A DNA stretch of 64,000 nucleotides from assembly GCA_963925605.1 (NCBI GenBank), contig CAWURY010000006.1:51637-115636 (forward strand), in the 5' to 3' direction. Below, piece after piece: positions 24,379 to 34,405 of this stretch. Source of the stretch: Porticoccus sp963925605 (GTDB lineage: Bacteria > Pseudomonadota > Gammaproteobacteria > Pseudomonadales > Porticoccaceae). The number at the start of each line of letters is the position of its first letter. Within the stretch, counting starts at the first letter, position 1. The notes beneath the pieces are model-generated. The model had not been told where the DNA came from and ran no database searches. It saw only the letters and a program-made list of their open reading frames with translations. The position numbers were made by a program, and so were the translations under genes.

Positions 24379-26913
24379 ATGCAAGAACAATACCACCCTG
24401 AAGAAATCGAAACTGCTGCCCAGAAGTTCTGGGCAGAAACTCGCGCTTTCGAAGTGAAAGAAGATCTTAGTAGAGAAAAATACTACTGTCTTGCAATGTT
24501 CCCTTACCCCAGCGGCAAACTTCATATGGGGCATGTGCGGAACTATACTATTGCAGATGTCATCTCTCGCTATCAAAGAATGCTAGGTAAAAATGTTCTG
24601 CAACCTATGGGTTGGGATGCATTTGGATTGCCTGCAGAAAATGCAGCTATCAAGCACCACACAGCTCCAGCAAAATGGACCTATGAAAATATTCGATACA
24701 TGAAAACCCAGCTCAAGAGGCTTGGTTTTGGGTACGACTGGTCTCGAGAAATGTCTACCTGTGATCCCAGTTACTATAAATGGGAGCAATGGTTTTTCAC
24801 ACAACTTTATAAAAAAGGGTTAGTTTACAAAAAAACTGCGGCTGTTAATTGGTGTCCTGAAGACCAGACAGTGCTAGCTAACGAACAGGTAGTTAACGGT
24901 TGCTGCTGGCGCTGCGATTCAGTAGTAGAGCGAAAAAATATACCACAATGGTTTATTAAAATTACTGCGTATGCAGAAGAATTATTAGAGAGCCTGGAAA
25001 CACTTACCAACTGGCCTGAACAAGTTCGCATAATGCAGAAAAACTGGATTGGGAAAAGTCGCGGCGTTGAATTCACCTTTAAATTAAATCAAGCTATCAG
25101 TAGCATTGATAATTTCTCTGTGTATACCACTCGCCCTGATACATTGATGGGTGTTACCTATACCTGTATTGCAGCAGAGCATCCTATTGCTGTAGCCCTC
25201 TCAAAAAATAATCCAAAATTATTAAAATTTATTCAAGATTGCAAAGAACAACCTGTTTCTGAAGCAGGCATGGCAACAATGAAAAAAATGGGGGTGCCCT
25301 CGGGACTTGAGGCTATCCATCCTCTTACTGGAGAAAAAATACCCGTATGGATCGCAAACTATGTACTAATGGAGTACGGAACTGGTGCAATTATGGCAGT
25401 TCCAGCTCACGATGAACGCGATTTTGAATTTGCTAATAATTACCATCTGCCCATTAAGCAAGTCTTTCAACATGTCGCCGTATCCACAGAAGAATTACGC
25501 CGAAAAAATTCAGCTGCCGACAACAAATACGCTGCCTACTACTTTAGTAAAAGCCGCTGGGAAAAATGGTACGCATCCAAATCACCGGATGAAGTTGTAT
25601 CTATAAATTCTGGGGAGTTTGATAATCTAGGCCCCGAAGAAGCTTTTAATGCTATAGCAAAGAAACTAGAGCAACTTCGGTGCGGAAAGATAAAGACCCA
25701 CTACAGGCTTCGCGATTGGGGAGTATCTCGTCAGCGATACTGGGGGTCCCCAATCCCCATCTTCAATCTTCCTAATGGCGGAGAAATTCCCGTTCCTATC
25801 GATCGTCTGCCGGTGTTGCTACCAGAAGAAGTAGAGATGGATGGGATCAGGTCACCTATTAAGGCTGATCTTGATTGGAAAAAAACCACTCTAGACGGTC
25901 ATCCGGTTGAGCATGAGACCGACACTTTTGATACATTTATGGAATCAAGCTGGTATTACGCTCGGTACACCTGCCCTAATTACTCAGAAGGAATGATTGA
26001 CAGTGTCGCTGCAAACTATTGGTTACCAGTGGACCAATACATAGGAGGCATCGAACACGCTATTTTACATCTGCTGTATGCGCGTTTTTTCCACAAACTA
26101 ATGCGCGATGAAGGGCTACTAACCTCTGATGAGCCCTTTGTTAGGCTTCTCTGCCAAGGGATGGTATTAAAAGATGGGGCGAAGATGTCTAAATCAAAAG
26201 GTAATACAGTGGACCCTCAAAGTCTAATAGAACAGTATGGTGCCGATACAGTAAGATTATTCACAATGTTTGCCGCACCTCCTGAGCAATCATTAGAGTG
26301 GAATGATAGCGCCGTTGAAGGCGCGCACCGTTTTCTTCGAAAGCTATGGAAAACAGTGCACAGTCATCTTGCTACGGGAGACGAAATCGCATCTATTCCT
26401 GCTCACCTAGATCAGAAGCAACAGGATCTAAGACGGAAAACGCATACTACCATCATTAAAGTAAGCAATGACTTTGGAAACCGTCAAACATTTAACACCG
26501 CTATTGCAGCCGTGATGGAGCTATTGAATGATATAGGAAAAATGGCTACCAGAAACACTGCGGCTGGACTGGCTGTCGAACGGGAAGCATTGGAAACTAT
26601 TGTGTTAGTGTTGTCGCCAATTGCACCCCATATATGTGCTCAGCTCTGGAATGAACTAGGTCATAGAAATAACTTGCTCGATATGAAATGGCCTGTTGCA
26701 GACGAATTAACATTAACAAAAAATATTCTTCAGATTGCTGTGCAAGTAAACGGTAAATTGCGAGCTCAAATTGATGTGCCATCTGAAGCAACTGTTGAGG
26801 CCATAGAAAATATGGCTAGGCAGCATGGAAATGTTCGGCGCTTCACTGAGGGACTATCGATCCAAAAAATAATAGTGGTCCCTAATAAATTAGTTAATAT
26901 TGTTGCCACTTAA
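24379..26913 (+). CDS. leuS: Leucyl-tRNA synthetase
   Basis: 844 residues, class Ia. The HIGH motif appears as HMGH in PYPSGKLHMGHVRNYTI; the CP1 editing domain follows (TTRPDTLMGVTYTCIAAEHP); KMSKS is at GAKMSKSKGNTVDP; and the C-terminal domain ends with the VQVNGKLRAQI segment. The N-terminal EIETAAQKFWAETRAFEV is typical of bacterial LeuS. A TATAAT (24313-24318) lies 60 bp upstream. A terminator-like hairpin separates it from lptE. Confidence 0.97.
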   Translation: MQEQYHPEEIETAAQKFWAETRAFEVKEDLSREKYYCLAMFPYPSGKLHMGHVRNYTIADVISRYQRMLGKNVLQPMGWDAFGLPAENAAIKHHTAPAKWTYENIRYMKTQLKRLGFGYDWSREMSTCDPSYYKWEQWFFTQLYKKGLVYKKTAAVNWCPEDQTVLANEQVVNGCCWRCDSVVERKNIPQWFIKITAYAEELLESLETLTNWPEQVRIMQKNWIGKSRGVEFTFKLNQAISSIDNFSVYTTRPDTLMGVTYTCIAAEHPIAVALSKNNPKLLKFIQDCKEQPVSEAGMATMKKMGVPSGLEAIHPLTGEKIPVWIANYVLMEYGTGAIMAVPAHDERDFEFANNYHLPIKQVFQHVAVSTEELRRKNSAADNKYAAYYFSKSRWEKWYASKSPDEVVSINSGEFDNLGPEEAFNAIAKKLEQLRCGKIKTHYRLRDWGVSRQRYWGSPIPIFNLPNGGEIPVPIDRLPVLLPEEVEMDGIRSPIKADLDWKKTTLDGHPVEHETDTFDTFMESSWYYARYTCPNYSEGMIDSVAANYWLPVDQYIGGIEHAILHLLYARFFHKLMRDEGLLTSDEPFVRLLCQGMVLKDGAKMSKSKGNTVDPQSLIEQYGADTVRLFTMFAAPPEQSLEWNDSAVEGAHRFLRKLWKTVHSHLATGDEIASIPAHLDQKQQDLRRKTHTTIIKVSNDFGNRQTFNTAIAAVMELLNDIGKMATRNTAAGLAVEREALETIVLVLSPIAPHICAQLWNELGHRNNLLDMKWPVADELTLTKNILQIAVQVNGKLRAQIDVPSEATVEAIENMARQHGNVRRFTEGLSIQKIIVVPNKLVNIVAT

Positions 26914-26950
26914 ATGTAGTCCGCTGATAAATAAACATACTTTATAGTTG

Positions 26951-26976
26951 GGGTCCTTAGCCAAGACCCTTTTTTT
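26951..26976 (+). terminator. Terminator-like hairpin between leuS and lptE
   Basis: GGGTC/GACCC (26951-26955 and 26965-26969) followed by seven Ts (26970-26976). It sits after the leuS stop and before the strong ribosome site (AAGGAG) of lptE. Only 5 bp of stem, so it may be a partial terminator that tunes lptE-holA. Confidence 0.55.
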
Positions 26977-26994
26977 AAAAAGAAAGGAGCTACA

Positions 26995-27525
26995 ATGAAA
27001 AAATTAATCTCCGTTATTGTCTCAGGTTTTCTTGCATCCCTAATAATTACTGGCTGCGGCTGGCATCTAAGAAGCAGTAGCGATACTGCAGCTTTAGCTA
27101 CTATCAATCAAATTCATATAGATGGAGATCAAAAAAGTCAGCTTTATCATTTTGTTTCCAGATCTCTGGAATCTAGCAATGTCACCATTACAGAGAACCC
27201 CAAAGAAGCTGAAATTACTGTCAGGCTAATAAACCAAAGGTCCACTAGTCGTTCGGCAAGCGTGAATTCTTCTACAAGAGTATCTGAACTACACATAACC
27301 GAACTAGTTGACGTGCAAATTGTAACCGCTGACGGTAAGGTATTGTTGCCAAAAACAACTCTCAGTAGAGAAAAATTCTTTAATTACAACGAAGCTAACG
27401 CATCAACAAATACTGAGGAACAAAAAATATTGAAGCGTGAAATGATGACTGATTTGGCTCGTAAAATAATAAACCTCTTAAACTCAATGCTTAAAGGGAC
27501 AAGTCATTATGCGCCTGAAGGCTGA
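26995..27525 (+). CDS. lptE: LPS-assembly lipoprotein LptE
   Basis: 176 residues. Signal peptide with lipobox (LIITGC), then the GWHLRSS pattern that starts mature LptE (the family begins CGFxLRG). LptE plugs the LptD barrel in the outer membrane and delivers LPS to the surface. Good Shine-Dalgarno AAGGAG. It overlaps holA by 17 bp, as in Pseudomonas-type operons (leuS-lptE-holA). The sequence is divergent past the start, as is usual for this family. Confidence 0.9.
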   Translation: MKKLISVIVSGFLASLIITGCGWHLRSSSDTAALATINQIHIDGDQKSQLYHFVSRSLESSNVTITENPKEAEITVRLINQRSTSRSASVNSSTRVSELHITELVDVQIVTADGKVLLPKTTLSREKFFNYNEANASTNTEEQKILKREMMTDLARKIINLLNSMLKGTSHYAPEG

Positions 27526-28555
27526 GCAACTTAGTGCACATTTAGCCTCGAAAGGCCTATCTTCCCTATACATCATTAGCGGAGATGAACCACTCTTGGT
27601 TCAAGAATCTGCTGATATTATTCGCACAGAAGCAAAATTACATGGTTACAACGAACGAAAGTTATTTCATGTAGGCAGCAAATTTGACTGGAACAGTGTT
27701 CTAATCGAAGCCAGCAATATTTCGCTTTTTTCGGAAAAGAAATTGCTAGAAATTCGTATCATTTCAGGCAAGCCTGGAGACAAGGGATCCAAGACACTTC
27801 AGGAACATTTAACAAAAATTAACACAGACACTCTAACGCTTATTATCACACCAAAACTAGACAACTCATCAACCAAGAGCAAATGGTTTACTGCCATAGA
27901 AAATCAGGGTGTTTCTGTACAAATATGGCCAATTTCCACACCCCAATTACCACAATGGCTAAACCAGAGGCTGAATCAATCTGGCATCAGGGCCAACCAA
28001 GAAGCAATAGGCGTGCTTGCTGACAGAGTTGAAGGTAACTTGCTTTCGGCAATCCAAGAAATAGAAAAACTTAAGCTGCTGGCACCAAAGGAAGAGCTCA
28101 CTGGAAAGGCTATGTCTGATATTGTCGTTGATAGCTCACGATTTAATGTGTTTGTGCTGTTAGACAAGATTATGGGGAGTGAAGCGAAAAAAGCCTGCCA
28201 CATCCTTCAAGGTCTTCGCAGCGAAGGTACTGATGCCACTATTATTCTTTGGGCAATCACTCGAGATTTGCGAATTCTAATTAAGGGAAGCGAAGCTGTT
28301 TATTCAGGTGAGAGTATTGACTCAGTGCTTCAAAAACTAGGGGTCTGGGAAAGCCGCAAGCCCCTCATAAAAAAAGCTATTAGCCAAATCCCTGTTGAGA
28401 GACTACGACAAATGTTAAAGTTATCAGGAGCCATTGATCGTGCGATCAAGGGTATGAGATCAGGGTCTCCATGGGATGACCTTACTACACTGGTACTTGT
28501 TCTTTGTGGCATTCAATCATTTAATTCTAGAAGTCTGAGACTGACTATCCAATAA
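27509..28555 (+). CDS. holA: DNA polymerase III delta subunit
   Basis: 348 residues from ATG 27509, inside the end of lptE. The N-terminal LYIISGDEPLLVQESADIIRTEA matches the delta AAA-like fold that starts the clamp-loader subunit (YLLxGDExLLxxE). LADRVEGNLLSAIQEIEKLKLL and RFNVFVLLDKIMG follow, and a C-terminal collar domain completes it. Delta opens the beta clamp in the clamp-loader complex. It lacks a working Walker A, as is normal. Convergent with murU. Confidence 0.93.
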   Translation: MRLKAEQLSAHLASKGLSSLYIISGDEPLLVQESADIIRTEAKLHGYNERKLFHVGSKFDWNSVLIEASNISLFSEKKLLEIRIISGKPGDKGSKTLQEHLTKINTDTLTLIITPKLDNSSTKSKWFTAIENQGVSVQIWPISTPQLPQWLNQRLNQSGIRANQEAIGVLADRVEGNLLSAIQEIEKLKLLAPKEELTGKAMSDIVVDSSRFNVFVLLDKIMGSEAKKACHILQGLRSEGTDATIILWAITRDLRILIKGSEAVYSGESIDSVLQKLGVWESRKPLIKKAISQIPVERLRQMLKLSGAIDRAIKGMRSGSPWDDLTTLVLVLCGIQSFNSRSLRLTIQ

Positions 28556-28617
28556 GTAAAAAATTTTTCCGAAAAAAATAATTACGCCAAAAATTCCATT
28601 TTTCAGCTTTCACCACA

Positions 28618-29304
28618 TCATCTTTTCATTAAGCATTCATCCAGCTCTTGAAGACGCATCAGTGTTCCAGCATCTCGCCACACCCCAGTATATATCTCAC
28701 CTTTTATGCGGCCAGAGGCCATGCTCTCACGCAACACATCACGTAAGGGAAATTTTTCGATAGGCGAGGTGTGTACGGTAAATATTTTTGGCCTCAGGAT
28801 AGATATCCCACTGTAGGTGTAGGTGTTATTTCTAGCGTTTGGTATGCTGACTATACTATCAGCTGTTAGTATAAAATCTCCATCCATATGATGAGATGCA
28901 TTTGGGACCAAGATTAAATGAGCATCAATTTCCGATGGTAATACTTTTTCGGCTAAATTTTTCAATGAAAAATCAGTCCAGACATCAGCGTTAACAAGCA
29001 AGAATGGTTCACTTCCTAGCAGCGAAAGAGCCCTACAAATACCTCCTCCTGTTTCAAGCGGCTTGTGCTCTCTTGACCATTGAACATTGACCCCGAAAGC
29101 AGACCCATTACCAATAAATGATTCTATCTTGTCACCCAACCAAGAGGTATTTATTACCACATCCCTTACCCCAGCTGATGCTAGATTCTCAATATGATAT
29201 TGAATTAATGGCTTCCCTCCCGCCTTAACCAATGCCTTAGGAGTTATGTCAGTAAGAGGGCGTAATCTCTCTCCGCGCCCTGCAGCAAGAATCATTGCTT
29301 TCAT
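28618..29304 (-). CDS. murU: N-acetylmuramate alpha-1-phosphate uridylyltransferase
   Basis: 228 residues from ATG 29304, with AGGAG 7 nt upstream; the frame can be extended to TTG 29310 without support. The nucleotidyltransferase signature MILAAGRGERLRPLTDITPKAL, the Lys in GGKPLIQYHIENL, and LETGGGI and NADVW are present. MurU converts MurNAc-1-phosphate to UDP-MurNAc in the cell-wall recycling bypass. It follows amgK with a 2-bp gap. Together they reuse MurNAc without the MurA/MurB step, the route associated with intrinsic fosfomycin resistance in Pseudomonas. Confidence 0.93.
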   Translation of the reverse strand: MKAMILAAGRGERLRPLTDITPKALVKAGGKPLIQYHIENLASAGVRDVVINTSWLGDKIESFIGNGSAFGVNVQWSREHKPLETGGGICRALSLLGSEPFLLVNADVWTDFSLKNLAEKVLPSEIDAHLILVPNASHHMDGDFILTADSIVSIPNARNNTYTYSGISILRPKIFTVHTSPIEKFPLRDVLRESMASGRIKGEIYTGVWRDAGTLMRLQELDECLMKR

Positions 29305-29306
29305 TT

Positions 29307-30377
29307 TCAATCTCCTGAATTATTTGTTACTGGAATGTCTCCAGTTGTCTCTAAAGATTGAAACCAAGGCTGTCGAGATGCTTCTGAAAGCACATGTCGC
29401 TCAAACCAAAGTGTAAAGTTTTTTAGTTCTGGGTATGGTTTTAATTGCTCCAAGATATAGCGAATCACAAGCGGTAAGTCATCAAGATAGCGGGGCTTAC
29501 CATCTCTTAAGTGAAGTCTAGAAAAAATACCAAGCACTTTAATATGTCGCTGCAAGCCCATCAGATCAAACCATCTAATCACCTGATTATCAGAAGTTTT
29601 TGGAGCAATGCCGGCATCTATAGCCTGCTGGTAGCAGCCTAATGCTCGTTGCACAGCATACTCTTTAGGCAACCGTATATAACAATCTCTGAATAAGGAA
29701 ACTATGTCATAGGTTATAGGTCCTATCACTGCATCCTGAAAATCAATGACGCCAATAGAACCATCGGGCAACTGCATCAAATTACGCGAATGAAAATCGC
29801 GATGTACCACCACCTGAGGCTGCTCTAATGCGCTCTCTGCAATAACCGAGAAAGCATCGTCAAACAATCTTAAATCAGCAGGGCTAAGCTCAATATTAAG
29901 CAATTTTTTGACAAACCATTCAGTAAAAACAGTCATTTCTTTAAGCAATTCTTGTCGGCCATATTCTGGAAATATTGTCTTATTTTTAGAAAGTTTTTGA
30001 ATTTTTATGAGCTCTATTTCAGCAGAATCATAGAGCTGGCTTTGATTCTTTCCAGCCAACAGAGGCAACAATAAATGATCGCCAAGATCTTCAAGTAGCA
30101 AAAATCCTGACTGGTAATCTACCGCATAAATTAATGGCGAATGAAGGTCTCCCTCTCGAAAACAAAGAGATACATTGACAAAATTAAAGTTATTTTCAAG
30201 CAATGGTGGCGCTAATACAGCTATTAGGGATGGACTAGAATTAATCCTAAAATATTGCCTAAAACCCGCATCGCCATTAAGTGGGTCAAGAAATATTGGC
30301 TTACTCAAAACAACATCTCGAGGCAAATATCTCTTAACCCAGTCTCGTAAATAAAATAAATTTGTCATATTTGTCAT
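29307..30377 (-). CDS. amgK: N-acetylmuramate/N-acetylglucosamine kinase
   Basis: 356 residues, aminoglycoside-phosphotransferase fold. Catalytic loop HRDFHSRNLM and the metal-binding DFQDA are intact, preceded by a conserved FREGDLHSPLIYAVD and LLLEDLGDHLL segment. AmgK makes MurNAc-1-phosphate, the MurU substrate. Divergent from lptD, the common layout in Pseudomonas-type chromosomes. ATG 30368 is an alternative start three codons later. Confidence 0.93.
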   Translation of the reverse strand: MTNMTNLFYLRDWVKRYLPRDVVLSKPIFLDPLNGDAGFRQYFRINSSPSLIAVLAPPLLENNFNFVNVSLCFREGDLHSPLIYAVDYQSGFLLLEDLGDHLLLPLLAGKNQSQLYDSAEIELIKIQKLSKNKTIFPEYGRQELLKEMTVFTEWFVKKLLNIELSPADLRLFDDAFSVIAESALEQPQVVVHRDFHSRNLMQLPDGSIGVIDFQDAVIGPITYDIVSLFRDCYIRLPKEYAVQRALGCYQQAIDAGIAPKTSDNQVIRWFDLMGLQRHIKVLGIFSRLHLRDGKPRYLDDLPLVIRYILEQLKPYPELKNFTLWFERHVLSEASRQPWFQSLETTGDIPVTNNSGD

Positions 30378-30460
30378 TCAATTAAAAAAAAGACTACAGA
30401 TTCTACCTCAAACTCTCGCATGATGCTTCAGAATGAGTAGAATGTAGGATCGGCATACTA

Positions 30461-33085
30461 ATGACAGCTTTTATTTATAAAATACGGATAACCATGATAC
30501 TAAAAAGTGCGAGTTACATCTGTGTAAAGTTCGATAGAGCGCTCTGTTCATTATATCCGCAGACAACACTAGTCTTCTTTGGCATGATGCTGGCATGCAG
30601 TCTCTCATTGGCAGAAACAAGTAATACTTACTTGCAGTGGGAGTGTGATACAGGACAAAATGATGAATGGGTGTGTGGACAACAATCGGTAGCCGGAAAA
30701 TCATATCCAAGACCAGTCAAAACTGGAGCTTTTGATGTCTTTCGTGGCGAGGAAAAGCAAACTGAATTAGTGCCGAAAGTAAAAATAGCTAAGAATTCCG
30801 ACTGGGTAGATGAAGAAAATCTTTCCACAAATCAGCTAGTGGCCAGGTCGTCTGGTTGCTGTGGTGCCTATATAGAGCCGGAGCGCAACTATCCGGATTC
30901 AGACCTAAAACCTGAAAATGCATCATTAAGAGTGGCCTCCACATCTACAGAATTAATTCAAGATAATGTTGCCTACCTCAAAGGTAACGTGCATCTAACA
31001 CAAGGATACCGCCAAGCACGCAGTGATGCTGCTACACTCAATCAAGATAATCGTACGGTCGACATGGAGGGCCATATAGAGCTTCGGGAACCAGGCCTTC
31101 TGCTCAAAGGTGATACCGCACATGTGAATATGGACTCATTAGATATAGAAATAAGTAATGCCTCCTACCTACTTCATGAATCTGGAGCTCGCGGCTCAGC
31201 TAGTGCACTCAAGCGCCCAGGTGGGGATATTTTTTATATCGATAATGGCACTTACACCACATGCGAGCCAGGCAGTAACGCTTGGCGACTGATCAGCTCG
31301 AAACTTCAAATTAATCCTGGAACAGGAATTGCTACAGCTAAGCATGTACGTCTAGAAATAAAAGATATTCCCGTCATATATGTGCCATGGGTTCGATTTT
31401 CGATCGATGACAGAAGAACCAGCGGTCTTTTATTTCCTACCTGGGAAAGAAGTGAAGAAAATGGGTTAGACTTCTCGCAACCAATATATCTTAATCTGGC
31501 TCCCAATTATGACGCTACATTTACTCCTCGCTATGTGCAGGAAAGAGGAGCTATGGCCGAACTCGAAATGAGACACCTGTCTGGATTATCTGAAACTATC
31601 CTTAGTGGTGCATTTTTAGCTAGCGATGATGGCGGAGATGACAATGATGAAATACTCAATGCAGTTACAGGGAAACGAGAGAACGAAGGTGAGAATCGGT
31701 GGCTAGCAGATATACGGCATAGAGGAGATTTCGGCCATCTCAGATCTGCTCTTAGCTATACAAGGGTAAGCGACGAAGACTACTTTCAAGATCTTGGCAT
31801 AACAACACTTCAGGTCAATAGCCAATCATACCTTCGCCAGCACGGCAATCTGGATTTCTCTATCAAAAACTGGGATATCTCAATTGAAGGGTCTGGATAT
31901 CAAACACTTATTAAAGACGGGGCTGATCAATACGAGTTATTGCCCAGAATTCAAGCCAACAAAAACTTTAGCGTCGGTAATTTTGATTTTGACCTAAAGA
32001 ACCAGTATAGCGACTACGCTCATAACGATAGCGCCAAAACTACTGGACGCAGGCTTAACTTAGCTTATGCGGCAAGCTGGAATAAATGGTGGAACTGGGG
32101 ATACCTTCGCCCTACTATCAAAGTAAAGCATATGACATATGACCTTGATTCTTCAGTTTCCGGGCAGAATGACGATCGTCCTTCAGTCACGGTGCCTATA
32201 GGGATTATAGACACTGGAATATACTTAGAACGAAAAACCACTTGGCTTAATGGGTACACGCATACATTTGAGCCGAGACTCTACATAGTCTATGCCAAAA
32301 AAGAAAACCAAGACGATCTTCCATTGTTTGATACAACATTATCAACTTTTCAATACAGCTCACTATTTAGAGATGAACAATTTATCGGCGGAGATCGCGT
32401 GACTGACTCGAAACAAGTTTCTGTTGGACTTACTACACGGCTCATTGATGACGATGCTGGCATTGAAAGAATGCGCGCAAGTATTGGTCAAATATTTTAT
32501 CTAGATGATCGAACTGTATCCATAAATTCACCCATAAGCAAAGAAACGCGAAGGGATGAATCTCCTTACGCTGCAGAATTTGAAATGAGCCTTGGGGACA
32601 ACTGGAAAGCCTTTGCTGATGTCCAATATGACTCAGATGACAAGGAACTAGATCGGGCAAGCACTAGCTTGCGCTATAATGGAGGCGACAATAAGCTCCT
32701 TAACGTCAGCTATCGTTTCAATAATCAAACTCCGGTCACACTTAATGGCAAAGAATACAAAAACGATATTGAGCAAAGTGATTTTTCTACTGCATTGCCA
32801 ATAACAAGAAATTTAAGCATTGTGGGTCGCTATAACTATGATGTTACTAACAGTAGAATCCTAGAAACTTTTTTTGGATTTCAGTACGAGAGCTGCTGTG
32901 TACGCCTAAATCTGCTTGCCCGAAAGTGGATTGATAGAGACGATAATATCGCATTACCAATGGATGATTTAGAGGAAGACACAGGTATATTCCTTTCATT
33001 CCAAATCAAAGGCATTGCAGGCTTTGGATCCAAAATGGACTCTATGGTAGCAGATGGCATACATGGCTATGAAACACCAAAATAA
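30461..33085 (+). CDS. lptD: LPS-assembly outer-membrane protein LptD
   Basis: 874 residues. Signal region (LVFFGMMLACSLSLAETS), then an N-terminal periplasmic jellyroll (OstA_N-like, around LIQDNVAYLKGNVHLTQGYRQARSDAA), then a large beta-barrel. C812-C813 (YESCCVRL) is the conserved Cys pair, and upstream WECDTG and WVCGQ/GCCGAY provide N-terminal partners for the disulfides that activate the barrel. The start is taken as ATG 30461 (GGAT upstream); ATG 30494 is a shorter alternative. First gene of lptD-surA-pdxA-rsmA-apaG-apaH. Confidence 0.95.
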   Translation: MTAFIYKIRITMILKSASYICVKFDRALCSLYPQTTLVFFGMMLACSLSLAETSNTYLQWECDTGQNDEWVCGQQSVAGKSYPRPVKTGAFDVFRGEEKQTELVPKVKIAKNSDWVDEENLSTNQLVARSSGCCGAYIEPERNYPDSDLKPENASLRVASTSTELIQDNVAYLKGNVHLTQGYRQARSDAATLNQDNRTVDMEGHIELREPGLLLKGDTAHVNMDSLDIEISNASYLLHESGARGSASALKRPGGDIFYIDNGTYTTCEPGSNAWRLISSKLQINPGTGIATAKHVRLEIKDIPVIYVPWVRFSIDDRRTSGLLFPTWERSEENGLDFSQPIYLNLAPNYDATFTPRYVQERGAMAELEMRHLSGLSETILSGAFLASDDGGDDNDEILNAVTGKRENEGENRWLADIRHRGDFGHLRSALSYTRVSDEDYFQDLGITTLQVNSQSYLRQHGNLDFSIKNWDISIEGSGYQTLIKDGADQYELLPRIQANKNFSVGNFDFDLKNQYSDYAHNDSAKTTGRRLNLAYAASWNKWWNWGYLRPTIKVKHMTYDLDSSVSGQNDDRPSVTVPIGIIDTGIYLERKTTWLNGYTHTFEPRLYIVYAKKENQDDLPLFDTTLSTFQYSSLFRDEQFIGGDRVTDSKQVSVGLTTRLIDDDAGIERMRASIGQIFYLDDRTVSINSPISKETRRDESPYAAEFEMSLGDNWKAFADVQYDSDDKELDRASTSLRYNGGDNKLLNVSYRFNNQTPVTLNGKEYKNDIEQSDFSTALPITRNLSIVGRYNYDVTNSRILETFFGFQYESCCVRLNLLARKWIDRDDNIALPMDDLEEDTGIFLSFQIKGIAGFGSKMDSMVADGIHGYETPK

Positions 33086-33106
33086 TTAATTCATGAAGAC
33101 ACAACA

Positions 33107-34405
33107 ATGACCAAAAAAAATATCTTTTTTAAGTATTTGTGTGGCGCAATACTAGCGGTCTCATTTGCTCCATTGGTAACCGCAAAAGAAATTCTTTTAG
33201 ATGAAGTTATCGCATCAATAAATGATGAAGTGATTATGAGTAGCGAACTAGAAGGCAGGGTACATGAAGTTCTTGATCGAATAAAAGAAAGTGGCCAAGC
33301 AGTTCCGCCCCAAGATGAAGTTATAGCGGCGACTTTAGAGCGCTTGATTATTGAGCGCATCCAGCTACTTAAGGCAAAGCAAGCCGGGGTAAGATTTAGT
33401 GATGCGGAAGTAAATCAAGCCATAAACGAAGCAGCTAAACGGCAAAATAAAACTATGCAGGACCTTCTCGATGAAGGACAGCAATCAGGTGTAATGCCTG
33501 CAGATTTTCGCCAAAGAGTAAGGGAGCAAATGCTCATAGGTCGAGTTCAGGAGGGTCACCTTAACAAGCGCATATCTATTAGCGAACAAGCGGTCGACAA
33601 CTTTCTCAATACCGAACAGGGGCGTTCATGGGCGACACCTGATCTCCAAATTGGACATATTTTACTACCTGTAGCTTCCGAATCATCAAATGAAGAGGTA
33701 GCTAAAATTCAGGAGGAGATCTTGAATATTTATTTTCAAATCAAGAACGGCGAAGATTTTAAGAGTCTTGCTATTGCCAAATCTAAAGGAAATAAAGCTT
33801 CCCAAGGCGGGGATCTGGGTTGGAAAAAAACTTCTCAATTGCCTGATATATTCGTTTCGGCAACTGAAAACCTATCTCCAGGGCAAACTAGCGAACCCAT
33901 ACGTAGTGCTGCTGGATTTCATCTACTAAAACTATACAACCGAAGAGGTCTAGCCTCATCAAATCTTGTGCAACAGCACAATGTCAGGCATATATTGCTA
34001 GTGCCAAATGAAATCCGAGACGATACAGAAACTCTAGGACTAGCCAATAAACTTCGTACTAAAATATTAAATGGTGGGAACTTTGATGACGTTGCTAAAG
34101 TCCACTCCGAAGATATTGGTACAGCAATGTCTGGAGGAAGTCTAGGTTGGTCAGTTCCTGGTAAATTTGCAGTTGAGTTTGAGAAAACAATGAATGCACT
34201 TAATATAGATGAAGTCAGCGAAGTCATTAAAACTCAATTTGGATGGCATATCTTACAGGTCACCGATCGCCGCGATCAAGATTTCAGTGATGAAGTAAAG
34301 CGCTCTCAAGCCAGAGACACTCTAAAACAAAAAAGATTTCAAGAGGAGCTAGAGGTCTGGCTTGCAGAAATTAGAGCTGAGGCTTTTGTAGACATTAAAC
34401 TGTGA
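33107..34405 (+). CDS. surA: Periplasmic chaperone and peptidyl-prolyl isomerase SurA
   Basis: 432 residues. N-terminal signal (about residues 7-27), SurA N domain (LLDEVIASINDEVIMSSELEGR), two parvulin domains beginning LQIGHILLPV and NVRHILLVPNE, and a C-terminal helix. SurA escorts unfolded outer-membrane proteins such as LptD. It overlaps pdxA by 4 bp (34402-34405). Confidence 0.96.
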   Translation: MTKKNIFFKYLCGAILAVSFAPLVTAKEILLDEVIASINDEVIMSSELEGRVHEVLDRIKESGQAVPPQDEVIAATLERLIIERIQLLKAKQAGVRFSDAEVNQAINEAAKRQNKTMQDLLDEGQQSGVMPADFRQRVREQMLIGRVQEGHLNKRISISEQAVDNFLNTEQGRSWATPDLQIGHILLPVASESSNEEVAKIQEEILNIYFQIKNGEDFKSLAIAKSKGNKASQGGDLGWKKTSQLPDIFVSATENLSPGQTSEPIRSAAGFHLLKLYNRRGLASSNLVQQHNVRHILLVPNEIRDDTETLGLANKLRTKILNGGNFDDVAKVHSEDIGTAMSGGSLGWSVPGKFAVEFEKTMNALNIDEVSEVIKTQFGWHILQVTDRRDQDFSDEVKRSQARDTLKQKRFQEELEVWLAEIRAEAFVDIKL

